Part shown: positions 1 to 10,278 of the stretch, piece by piece
How positions within the stretch are numbered: the stretch's first letter is position 1
Layout of the letters: every line of letters begins with the position of its first letter
Source of the DNA: Linyphia triangularis
Taxonomy: Eukaryota; Arthropoda; Arachnida; Araneae; Linyphiidae
DNA length: 64,000 nucleotides
Assembly (NCBI GenBank): GCA_963978545.1
Contig: OZ021724.1
Span: 31,142,433-31,206,432, forward strand
Reading direction: 5' to 3'
Notes under the pieces: generated by a model
Databases searched by the model: none
Seen by the model: only the letters and a program-made list of their open reading frames with translations
What the model was told of the DNA's origin: nothing
Made by a program: the position numbers and the translations under genes

Positions 1-800
1 AAATTATTGCATCAAACTTTTTCTAGTCTTTAGCTCTTTTTATTTTATCCAAACTCTTTTTGTTAAGGAACTGGAATTTGTTATCAATAAAAGAAATCAT
101 GCAGTGCAGCATTTACTGCCCATTAAAAAATAAAAAAAATTGCAAAATGAAAAACACAATTTTGCACAAAAGCATAAGATTATTAACATTTTGTTAAATT
201 GTTATATCAGAAAACATTTTCTACTAACATTTAAGAAAATAATTTTAAACTGGTATTTAAATTTCAATCGTATATACTGAGCTTGTATGAATTTAATTTA
301 TATAAAGTTCTCTGCAAATACGTTTGCACCAACCTCAACCAAGCACACAAAAAACTATCAATCACGAAATAAATGCTAATTCTGTTTGTTTTTTTATAAA
401 CTCGTTCATTTTTCTTTAGCCGTTTAAAATTGTAATAAATAATTTATAAGAGAGAAAAATCTCTTTTGAACTGTTAAATTAACCACCAAATAAAATCAAA
501 ATAAATAGTAAAAAGTGTTGTTGAAAAGTCTGTGATAAAATACACTGTTGCACTTGAAAAGTTATAGGAACTAATTTAGAACATAGTGTTTTTGTTGTTT
601 TTTCTACTGAACTAATTTTTCAATTATAAGCATATGACAAAGGTGATTTGTTCAAAATTGTTTAAAGAAACAGATAATTTTTTTTTTATTTGAAAGACCA
701 GAGATTCTCCATTGCTTATTATATTTTAAAATATAAATTATTGTAACATCAAATTGAAATTGCTTGGATCGTTACCTAATTGATTATCATATATTCTTAC
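1..800. other. AT-rich sequence, no gene seen
   Basis: Only AT-rich non-coding sequence with short homopolymer runs. I see no open frame with coding character and no repeat boundary. Confidence 0.5.
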
Positions 801-983
801 CTGGTAGAGGAAGTTTTCACGCTTTTTGGTTCACAAACAAGTTTTTGCTCGTTTTTTTGTGGGATTCCAAAGAAGGGGGATCGTCTTTGAAACGGGCTGG
901 AATATTAGTTCGGCTTTTCTTGGTTAATAAATTTTCATCTTCTGAAGAATCACTCCCAATTGAACGAGCAAGCTCAGCTTTAT
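801..983 (-). CDS. candidate 3' coding exon of a small split gene
   Basis: Read on the minus strand, a splice acceptor (TAAG, ending at 984) opens a frame of about 54 codons that ends at TGA (817-819). A strong donor (AG/GTAAGA, 795-802) lies 16 nt past the stop. The peptide is highly charged, with an acidic serine cluster (GSDSSEDEN) and then a basic stretch (TKKSR), as in nuclear phosphoproteins with CK2-type sites. It enters in phase 1, matching the donor of the candidate first exon at 2686-2743. I do not recognise the family. Extra exons between the two cannot be excluded. The open frame on the opposite strand here (764-997) has no start context and is taken as a shadow. RNA evidence would decide. 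Confidence 0.33.
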
Positions 984-1880
984 CTTATGCCTGTTAAAAT
1001 GAATCTAAATAGGAAAATTATGGATATATGCTATCTCAAACTAGTTGCAAAACTTTATATACAATTTATTTATACAATTAAATATCTTATTTAAAGCACT
1101 TTTAATATAACTCACTAAAAAACCAATCTTCAGTTTGAGAAATTAAAATAGAATATTATTTAAATCTGTTAATAAATATCTGTTATTCATTTCCACCATT
1201 TCAAAAATCTACACCATCAAAACTTGAACTGATAAGTAGATCAATGACTTATGAAACATTATTTGTGATACCTTGAATTATTTGTATATACCCTATACAA
1301 AAATTGTAATTTAATTACTGTATGTACAATAGATTTTAAAATTAAATGTTTGCCATGTTATACTTGAGGGCATATATTCTTTAATCATGTTCATTCCCCC
1401 CTTCCCCATTTGTTGCAAACTACCAAAGACAACTTTTGTCTGAGATGAACCAAGATGAAGGAATTACTTCTACGGGTTCTCCATTTCCATCAATGACCCT
1501 ACAACAGTATATTTCTTTATTTTAAACTGAACAGAATAACAAATTAACTATTGAAAGGCCATACTGGCATTTTACTGCCAAGGGAAGGAAGGCTACAACT
1601 ATTACACTTTTCATTCCAAGACAGAAAATAGCACTAACAATAATACTTGATTACAATATTTGATGTTTACTTTTCAAATGGAGTCTTTTCTTTAAATGAA
1701 CAAAACATTTTTATTTTATAAAAACAACATCTTTGCATAGTGTGTTTAAATTAACACAAATAAAGTTAGGCATTAAAAATATATTTTTGTAGATATTTCA
1801 AAAATTTCCATTCATTGCTCTTTTCTGAGAAATCAATAATTGCACAAGACAGACCTTTTAAATAGGAGAATGTACATATA
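984..1880. other. AT-rich spacer, possible intron
   Basis: If the exons at 801-983 and 2686-2743 belong together, this is part of their intron. I see no other feature apart from a short C-rich stretch near 1396-1410. Confidence 0.4.
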
Positions 1881-2047
1881 CAGTAAAACCCTGTTAACGC
1901 TAAGTCGATCTGGCCACTGAAATTGTTCGCTTTAACCGAATTTTGTGTTAAATAAATTAACGTTAAGTTTTAAGTACGGAGAACTGCTTTTCCTTCGCAT
2001 TAAATGTGATTTTATGCTAAGCAATTTTGCGTTAACAGGGTTTGGTG
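1881..2047. mobile_element. pogo/Tigger-like MITE, 167 bp
   Basis: The left end starts CAGTAAAACCCTGTTAACGC. The reverse complement of the right end is CACCAAACCCTGTTAACGC. Both ends are flanked by TA (1879-1880 and 2048-2049). CAGT-type inverted repeats with a TA duplication fit a non-autonomous Tc1/mariner, pogo-type element. There is no coding capacity. Confidence 0.75.
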
Positions 2048-2680
2048 TATTTTTTCAAAAATAGGAAGCATAATAACATTAGTTATACATATTGTTAAAA
2101 TTGACATTTTCTAGAACATTTACTTTTTATGCAAAGCGGTTGATTGAGATAATGCACCCTATTCCACACCACCTTTGAGATTGAGTAATAGACGTGTTTT
2201 AATTTAATGTGGTTTCCTCAATATGCCCAATTCACAATATATTCTATTAACAGAGCTAATCATGGAGCTTGGATATTGAATTTTATAAGCAATATAAACT
2301 AACGATAACAAATATGATAAATAGGAAGGCAAACTAGAATGTAACATGTAGTATAAGTATTTCAATGATGAGCATAATTTGAAACAAGCAATGGAGGGGT
2401 AGGGGGGAATGGCTAAATGAGTATTAGTTTGCATCCGTGTATGGATGAGATAAAAGCTGAAAATCTTGTTTATATTTTAAACAGCAGCATTAAATAAATA
2501 ATTGAAACCAACTCGATTCCTAATCAAGTTTAATGTGAATATCAATCACCTTTGTCAACATCGCTTTTGTAGATCAAACCAAGTCGGCAATCAAGTATCG
2601 TTGAAATTAACTAAAACCAACTTAAACCAATAATGTAATACGTAAATACCCCATGAAATCGACAAATTATTGTGACAACA
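2048..2680. other. AT-rich spacer
   Basis: No supported gene. A 76-codon frame on the minus strand (2204-2434) has no splice or family evidence. Confidence 0.4.
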
Positions 2681-2685
2681 CTTAC

Positions 2686-2872
2686 CAGTAATAAGTTTTC
2701 GATCCAATTTTAATGTTACTAATGACCGTCGCGCCGGCGACATAACATAAATAAACTTAGTGAACACACATCCGGGCACTTCAGTTCCTTCAGCCACTCG
2801 GTGGCGATTCTTTTTGAGAAATTCTGCGCATCGGATTCGGCCAGTTTTGGCCGTAAGTCGAGATCGTTCCAA
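2686..2872 (-). CDS. candidate first exon of a small split gene
   Basis: The sequence becomes GC- and CpG-richer here than its surroundings. On the minus strand, an ATG at 2743 begins MSPARRSLVTLKL and runs 19 codons plus one base to a consensus donor (G/GTAAGTG, 2680-2686). The frame is also open upstream to about 2872, so an earlier start is possible. Ending in phase 1, it joins in frame to the acceptor at 983. Together the two exons would give a basic/acidic protein of about 74 residues. The GC peak suggests a promoter-proximal exon. No family is recognised, and the pairing is inferred from splice signals and phase only. Confidence 0.33.
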
Positions 2873-2999
2873 AATACATGATTTTTTAAAAAATGCTTAA
2901 AACCGTGGCAAAAATATCACAAAACATATTAATGCAAACCTTCCTTTCTTATACATAAAATATTTTAATTTTAAAACTGTCGATCAACCTTTCAAACTT

Positions 3000-3145
3000 T
3001 TGAGTATCGTCTATCCAATATTGGGCGAGATTGGGCAATATCGGCATCGAACGGCCGATTTTGCGCCATTCCACATCGGGATTGGCCAATGTAGGGCTGA
3101 TATTGGCCAATACTGCTGTGCTACTTGGGAAGTACCTTAGTATAT
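3000..3145. repeat. palindrome-rich MITE fragment
   Basis: The stretch carries repeated ATTGGCCAAT/ATCGGC motifs and ends TGCTACTTGGGA. That end resembles the terminus TTGCTACTAGGG of the two 1.55 kb TIR elements at 53,978 and 61,117. No matching opposite end is seen, so it looks truncated. Confidence 0.45.
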
Positions 3146-4449
3146 TGATGATCAATGGGTCACAAAATATGTCGTTTTCGAATTCGATTATCTTTCAACC
3201 AATATAGTTGGAGATTTGAAACTTGGGGGTTAAAAGTGGCTGATAGCTACCCGCAAAAAAATATCAGTTCTCAGGTGTACTATAATATTCAGATACGAGG
3301 GGGTCAAAATACTGATGCCCTAATGCTGAACCTGAGTTGCTTCCACTTAAAAGCTTTTACTTGGTGAATTTGGCGAGTGCACCTAGATGTTTAACTGTGG
3401 CTGGGTTCGTAAAGTCGAACTGAAAAAGTGAGTTATGTAGCCTGAGGCAAAACCGTGTAACTAAGCGTTCGTAATCTTAACTGGTTTTGTAACTGTCCGT
3501 TCGTAAAGTCGATTTTTTTTAACTAGTTAAGTTGGTTATCGAACTTTCTTAACGAAGGTAGAAGCTGGTTAACTTTCGGTTTATTCCGTTCGAGCTGGTG
3601 TTTCCCCTCTCCCTTCCCACTGAAAATACTTTGTTTTGGGTTTGGACTTGGTAAATGTGTAGGTTTTTCGAATGTTTTGATTTGGCGTGGAAATTATTAT
3701 ATTAGTTATTGTTTTTTTCTCAATTTTTTGGATTTGCACGAGTTTTGAAGAGAAAATTGGTTTCAATAAAATTTACTTTGTTTAACATGTTTTTTTTATT
3801 ATTTATATACACAAACTTGATACTTCTTCGGCTTTTCTTGAAAGTAAATTTATACGATAACATTACTTATTGTATATTTTGAAACCTTGTTACTAAAACT
3901 GAATATTCATTGTGCTCATATTGAAACTTATTCTAATAGTAATGAAATTTTTTAAACGCAAATCCCATTATTTCTGTCCAGATAGTGCTGATTCCAAGTT
4001 TTCTTTTATATAATACTAACTTGAAACAAATTTTAATATGTTGGCCACCTCATTAAAAAAGCTGTTATTTAATTAATGTTGCATTACATTTAGTCTTTAA
4101 ATTTGTTTCAATTTTATGAACACAGAACTTTTGAAAATGTCTTAAAATGTAAATAAAAATACATTTATGAGACTAAATTTTACATTAAATTTTTGATAAT
4201 GTTATGTCATTCCTTATTATTACTTCTATATGTAATTGATCTGGAGCATAGCCAGAAATTTTCCTTCAAGAGTGGATATGCATAATTATGTGCAAAGAAA
4301 ATATTTTAATATTTATACAACATGAACATTATGTGTTTATTAATCATTAGCAAACTACAATTCTATGTATTTAAAAAAAAATTCTATCCCATTTAAAGAT
4401 TTGTCTTTTTGAAATTGTTTCGACTGTTTCAAAAGAGTTGATTGATCAG

Positions 4450-4673
4450 GTTAAAAATTGCCTTGGGCTTTTGTATTGAACCATTGTCAAGTCATTATTT
4501 CTGTGAAAAGGAGATACTTTCGTGTAAGTCTATGAAGGGGAAAATTTCCCATATTTGTGTTTCAAATTGGTTGTTGATGTTTTATGGTGCAAGGGCTTTA
4601 CTAGGTCCATTCTTGCATATTTCGATTTGGAGAAAACATGAAAAACTACCAAACAGTCCGACAACCGATATAG
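4450..4673 (+). CDS. candidate internal exon, unknown protein
   Basis: The frame is open from 4442. A possible acceptor (ATCAG, ending 4449) and donor (ATAG/GTTAGT, 4673/4674) bound about 74 codons with a mixed composition including several Cys and Trp. It ends one base into a codon, and the next acceptor at 5026 restores a frame that stays open for 42 more codons, so the two segments are splice-compatible. I recognise no domain. It may be host sequence or a relic of the hAT-like repeat around it. Confidence 0.25.
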
Positions 4674-4734
4674 GTTAGTTTGTACACTCGGCGATCTATT
4701 TTTATGCACAACGATGGCTAATCAAGTCTGGACC

Positions 4735-4835
4735 TACAGCTTAACGTGGATTCCGAACCACAACGACCCAGGATTTGTATCTTTGGCATGCAAGGCCAGA
4801 GCGTTGACCACACAGCCATCAGGGGGGCCAACCAA
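4735..4835 (-). repeat. tRNA-derived SINE-like fragment
   Basis: The minus strand reads CCCTGATGGCTGTGTGGTCAACGC, an A-box-like segment (TGGCTGTGTGG), and later GGTTCGGAATCC, which is B-box-like. The spacing is longer than in a true tRNA gene. No acceptor stem or poly-A tail is evident. It sits in the putative intron between the exons at 4450 and 5027. Confidence 0.4.
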
Positions 4836-5026
4836 TATGTACTAACACAATTGTTGCTGTGCTTCAAAAGAAAATAAGCAGATTAATGTTACTAAAATAT
4901 AATAGCAAATATTTCAAAGAATAAATCTGGGGCAACGGACACTTAAACCAAATGGAAGTATATGAAAAATTGTTTAAATTTTACTATGCATATCATAATT
5001 GTAACTTTTTGAAAATGTTTTTTTAG

Positions 5027-5157
5027 ACAATGAACACCTTAGTGAAGATTCCCGCGAAGATGTACGAGATTTGAAAAATACACATGCTATGTCAATAATT
5101 CAAAATAATTGTTTAGCAATGTTTGTGATGTCAAATTATATCTTAGACAGTATTTAG
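5027..5157 (+). CDS. candidate terminal exon, unknown protein
   Basis: A pyrimidine-rich acceptor (TTTTTTTAG, ending 5026) precedes a frame that starts after two bases and runs to TAG at 5155-5157. Its first residues (NEHLSEDSREDVRDLKN) are acidic and hydrophilic. It joins in frame to the exon ending at 4673. No family is recognised. Confidence 0.25.
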
Positions 5158-6950
5158 TATGATAAACTATTTGAAAATTTTTAGTGAAAGCCTGCTTTGA
5201 AAAATTAAAATCCATGTAGGAAAATAGTGATTAAAAAAAGCTATTATATATACTATTAGGAGGTGTAAAAGGAAAAAGATACTATTTAAATTTCAGGAAC
5301 TGCGCAACAACTCAGTTTTTGGCCATCAATGTAAAATCTTATAATAGTTAATTTATAAATAACTGTCATAATATAGAGTAATTAGAAATTAATAAAAAAA
5401 AAACTACTAGAAGCACATGCACCATTATTGTTAGAAATAGTATAATTAAAATATGTACTTTTGTTTGTTACCATTTGTGAAAAGGAATGCCAAGTAGTAA
5501 ATATGAAATTGTAGAATAATTTTTTAAGCTTTAAGATACACTTTTTACATGTTTCTGCAGACTTGAATAAAACATCTCAATTCTAAAACAAGCAGTGGTA
5601 AGATACCCCCATATTCAACTATAAATTTTATAATTTTTTAACTTATAATAAAAATATTAACTAGTAAGGAAATAATTTATACTTCCTAACTCTAAGATTG
5701 AACAAAGGTCCAAAATTTATTGTTTTTTTAATGAATATTCTGCAATGTAGTTTTATACTTGGAAGTAAGATTAAGTGAAGTAATGATTAAACATTGTACA
5801 CAAAACTGTTTATTTGGATTTAAATAGTGCTTGTAAATGTACATACTTTCATGAAATTAAATTAATAGAGAACTCCAAAATGTTTTTTTAAAAAATGGCT
5901 TTTCTTTTTATGAAACAAGAATAGAAATTTAACTTAAAAGAAAGATCTCCAAAGTTAAAAGTTGACCAAGCATAGCAGTATTTGTTAATAAAAATACTTA
6001 TATCTTTATACAAAGTAGTTTAATACATTTTCATAATAGTATAATATATATACACCTTAAATCACTTCTCAGTGTCGCTACATTTAAAGATTAATGTTAT
6101 TTTTCATTAGTAGTTTTTAGGCAGATTGAGTGTTTTTAAAAGTGTGTGTGTGTGGTGGTGGGGGGATGGATTTCGGTGGTTTTAGAAGGGAGGGACGCAT
6201 GGGTATTTTCTCGAAAAGCAGGGTAATTGATGGTGATTTTATTCATGGTAACAATTTTAGCACTGCATAAGCTTGTTTGAGGATGTGTGGGAAATAATTG
6301 TTTTCAATGTCCGTGAAAGATCATTTCTTGCAAGGTATCATTAATCTCCAAAATATTTGTGTTTTTAGTCCCTCCTCCCATCTTTAAATTTTATTTTTCA
6401 GCCAAGTAGAGACATTTTACAGTAAAAATTTTAATATATCAAAGGCTGAAAAACATAATCCGAGTCGTGACAGTAAAAAAAAAGCCTTTTTATGTAGCCA
6501 AGAATCTTTTTCGAGGTGAACAATTAAAAAGATGTACTTGTGTACTGTTGTGGGTGAAGTTTTGGCACTTAGTTTACCTTTATTTAAGTTGTGGTTTTAT
6601 GTGGCAGGTTAGCAAAATGAGATTTATTTAGTGTTTTGTACTGAACACCCACACGCTAGTATATAACCTTTTTGCTTCCAAAAGATCACCGTTCGGGTGT
6701 CCTCGCCCTTTGAAAAATCATAATTCACTCTAGCCACCACCTCGAACATAGGGAAAAAAAAGTTGTATATGTCTCGATTGTTAACTTTTTTCCTTTGCAA
6801 CTAAACGCTAAAGCAAAGATGTTTCCAGTGGGGACATAACACTTTGACTCCTTACGTAACGTATATAATATAAAACGTTGAAAGTACAATGTAAACAAAT
6901 TAATTGCGATTTAGCAATTAGCAACAATAATATAAAAATGTGGAAGTAGG
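5158..6950. other. AT-rich non-coding stretch
   Basis: Nothing beyond simple-sequence tracts (a GT/GGT run near 6142-6166) and AT-rich DNA. No gene is supported. Confidence 0.4.
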
Positions 6951-7067
6951 GTGCAAATAAAATTCTTAAAAAGGGAAATGCAGCTTATATTAAATAATAT
7001 CGGTACTCGTCCGTTAGAAGTGTACCAGATAAAAACCGCCAAATTGGTGATAACTCATCCAGTAAGA

Positions 7068-7230
7068 ATGCGATATGCCCCTTCTCCCCTTTTCTTTGGC
7101 GATTTTGCACCAAGTATGGTTCCATTACAACTTGGCATCCATTTTGACAAACCGGTACAATTCAGTAGGGTCAATTCAACTTGGCGGCATTTTGTAAAGT
7201 TTCCAAGGGGAGGGGCGTATAGCGCATTTT
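7068..7230. repeat. short inverted-repeat MITE candidate
   Basis: The left arm ATGCGATATGCCCCTTCTCC mirrors the right arm, whose reverse complement begins ATGCGCTATACGCCCCTCC. The arms are about 30 bp and imperfect. No clear target duplication. A 93-codon frame crossing it is not credible as a gene. Confidence 0.4.
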
Positions 7231-8171
7231 AACTACTCTTCCAAACAACCATCTAGAGGTACTCAGAAATTGAACAAAACAACAACACCACCACCAATTC
7301 AGCTAAAAAAATCTCTTGTGGTATCTTATACTGCTTCTGTTCCAAACTTGCTACTGGTATCGGGATTGATATGCTTTCTAAATTTGGTGATTTCCAAGTA
7401 AACAGTTGCATTAGTGCAGAAGAACTAAAAAATATTACAAACAGCATTTTTAATGTGCTGAAGACTTTTTCCATTTCTGACTATTATTGAATAGCAAAAT
7501 CTCCTTCCAAGCTTTTTAATGTGAAATATTTCATGTGTTTTAAGTTCAATTTGAGATCATCTTTCTCTTTGGGTAACAATATGGTTTCAACTTATATTTT
7601 AATATCTTATTCATATTTGTGTTTATCCTTTATCATTCAATCCAATTGCATATTGTTACACATATTTTAGCTCTTGCTAACACTAAATCATCAACAGTGC
7701 ATAAACTTCAAAAGTTTTAATTTAGTTCTAAACACAAAGTCTTTGTTTTTTTTTGTTAAAACAGCTTGATACATTCTAAAAATTAACCAATATTTTTGTA
7801 CATCTTAATAAGTAGATGATATTTATATTAAAAAAAAAAATAGCATTTTAATTGATATATGTAAAATAATGTTCGTGCGAATTTTATATTTGTACACGAG
7901 GCAATCAAAAAACGAAACGTCCCTTCATTTTTTACGGTAAAAGTGCTCTTTTGTAAATTTTAAACTCTTCCAATGTAAACAAATAGCAGACGACGCTCTT
8001 CATAACTAGACGTTCGTAAAAGACGCCGAGAACTGACTTAACGATTTAAACCGGTTTCAGTTTAGTCGGGTTTCGTAACCAAAAAAAATTACGTTTACGA
8101 ACGCACCCTGTAACATCTGCACTTCATTTATTGATAAATATGACAAAATCTGTTTATAACTACTTTATTTA

Positions 8172-9745
8172 TCTATAATAATAAAACAATCTTTGTGTCT
8201 GTCTGTGGATGTCTATCTGTCTGTAAGAAACCTACTTAAAATTGGAGTAGAACTCTGAAATTTTCAACATAGGAAGTTTTGGCTTTCTAATTTTATGTAG
8301 TATGTGAAACAGAATGTTAAAATTTTAATTAGTTCTTTTTTAATTAATTTATTTTTTACGAAGTGACTTCAAATAGAGATACAGCTCTGAAATTTTCAAA
8401 ATAAGTAGTTATAGCCTTCTAATTGGACTTTTGAAAAACGAAATGTTAAATTTTTAATTAGTTATTTTTTAATTAATTTTCTTAATTAAAAAAAAAATTA
8501 CAAAACGACTTTTAATAGGGCTACAGTACTGAAATTTTCAACATAAGTAGTTTTGGCCTTCTAATTAATCTTTAAAAAAAAAAAAAACAGAATTTTAAAT
8601 TTTTATTTATTTCTTTTTTAATTAATTTTTTTTTTAATTAATAAATATTTTACTAAACGATTTCTAATAGGACTACAACTCTGAAATTTTCAACATAATT
8701 AGTTTTAGCCTTCTAATTGGACTTTTAAAAAGCAGAATTTTAAATTTTTATTTAGTTCTTTTTTAATTAATTAACAGTTTACAAAATGATTTCTAATAAG
8801 GCTACAGCTCTAAAATTTTCAACATAAGTAGTTTTGGCCTTCAAATTGGATTTTTGAAAAACAGAATTTAAAAGTTTTATTTAGTGCATTTTTGATTAAT
8901 TTTTTAATTAATAAATATTTTACAAAACGATTTCTAATAGGGCTACATTTCTGAAATTTTCAACACAAAAGTTTGGGCCTTCTAATTGGACTTTTGACAA
9001 AAAGAACGTTACAATTTTAATTTGTTTTTTTAATGAATTTTTAATATTTCCACAAAAAGTGACTTTTAAAATTAATAGGCCTAGTAGAGAGCGCTGAAAG
9101 TTTCAACGTAAGTAGTTTTTGACCTCCTAATTTTGCTTTTTACAAAGATCACGTGTTAAAATATTCTTAAAGGGTGTTGTATTATGGTTATTAACGGGGA
9201 ATATTTTTGTAGTTTCTCGATAAGGGAGGGGCTTCTAATATTAAGGCTTTACGTAGCAATTAGTTTTTAGTGTGTGAGGCGACCTCTCATCGAGCAAAGC
9301 GAGCTCATGTTTGCATAACAATGAACCTTCCAACGAGTTAAGTAAGCATGTCTTCTTCTTTCTTCTTCTTATCAAGGACTATGGGGACTAAGGCACCTCT
9401 GCTTGAGCATTTTGTACCAACCCCATATCCCGTACAGATCGGTAGTGGGCAGTACTGCACAGGATGTAAGAGCACACTCGCAAGAGGGAGTGCGCAAGTC
9501 TACCTATAGCCGCCGAAGAGTTCATTTCTACCTTAAGTAAGCATGTGCTTATGTATGTGTCAATAACTTTTTCAGAGAGCGAAGGAGGCTCGATTTTGGG
9601 TTGCGATGAACCTTATTCCTGCGAGTGAAGCGCCAAAAATTGGGGTCTATACATCAATGACAAATTTCCGCAACATGGAGCTTCACAGCTGGTTAAAATA
9701 ATGCACATGGTAAAATTTCGTGTCGAAGCACGGGTATTTTACTTG
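8172..9745 (+). mobile_element. Helitron-like non-autonomous element
   Basis: The 5' end begins TCTATAATAATAAAAC after an A, followed by a TCTGTCTGTGG run, as in many arthropod Helitrons. The 3' end has a small hairpin (CGTG-TCGAAG-CACG, 9719-9732), then 13 nt ending CTTG next to a T. Helitrons end in a hairpin plus CTRR and insert between A and T, so the last bases would be slightly degenerate. There are no inverted repeats. The interior has a satellite-like array, common in non-autonomous Helitrons, and no Rep/helicase coding. Confidence 0.48.
8235..9140. repeat. satellite-like tandem array, period about 140 bp
   Basis: A unit containing CTGAAATTTTCAACATAAG, GGCCTTCTAATTGGAC and TTTTTTAATTAATT recurs about seven times with 130-150 bp spacing. 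Units diverge, so the array is not recent. It lies inside the Helitron-like element. Confidence 0.8.
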
Positions 9746-10189
9746 TTTATTGATAAAATATGACACAATTTACAACTACATTTGCATCAGCAATGTGGAG
9801 AGATTTCTGAAAATAAGTATCGCCGAATCAGAGGGTCTTGTGTTTAGTTATAATTGAAATATGAAAGTGAAAATTGACGCATATTTTAATTTCTCACAAA
9901 TAATGGTCTTACTCGCAACCAAATAAATCAAAAAAGGATTTATAGATCAAGTTATCAGTTATTCTTACAAAATCTCTGTTCTGACCCTTTACACCCACTT
10001 TGACAGCTATGACATCACAATACTGTTTTAATTTTTCTCAAAGAGCTAATAACTGTGAAGTGAACTCATAAAAATTAATCTCACGTGCTTTCTCCAAAGA
10101 AAAACAAAAACTAAACAAAAAGTAAGTTAAACCATTAGCCTGTCTACATGAAATGTTTTTTTCTTAAAAATCACACCTGACTTGACTTC

Positions 10190-10278
10190 ATTGTAAAGTT
10201 ATATCACTTCAGAATCACGAGGTTTTTTCCCTAGTCCATCCAACTGTTTGTCAATTGTGTTGTATTAAGTGAATTTAG
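10190..10278 (+). other. candidate untranslated first exon of the granulin gene
   Basis: A consensus donor AG/GTGAGT lies at 10,278/10,279. The coding exon at 19,495 begins only 2 nt after a polypyrimidine tract and AG, so an upstream non-coding exon is expected. This is the best upstream donor I noticed, but the link is purely inferential and would imply an intron of about 9.2 kb. Confidence 0.2.

Larger units (their letters stand above)
3401..8108. mobile_element. possible old hAT element
   Basis: The right end, reverse complemented, reads CAGGGTGCGTTCGTAAACG, a hAT-type terminus. The left end (CTGGGTTCGTAAAGTCG) is a degenerate match. The motif GTTCGTAA recurs near both ends (about 3407, 3464, 3508, 8026), as subterminal repeats do. 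A target duplication is not convincing. Much of the interior is plain AT-rich DNA. Confidence 0.28.

Noticed and set aside
764..997. Plus-strand frame of 77 codons
   Set aside because: The splice signals lie on the minus strand (candidate exon 801-983); the plus frame is its shadow.
6951..7232. 93-codon plus-strand ORF
   Set aside because: It spans the inverted-repeat MITE candidate at 7,068-7,230, with no homology or start context.
8235..9140. CRISPR array or gene-related repeat
   Set aside because: Units are about 140 bp, AT-rich and diverged, without constant repeats and unique spacers; this is a eukaryotic satellite inside a transposon-like element.
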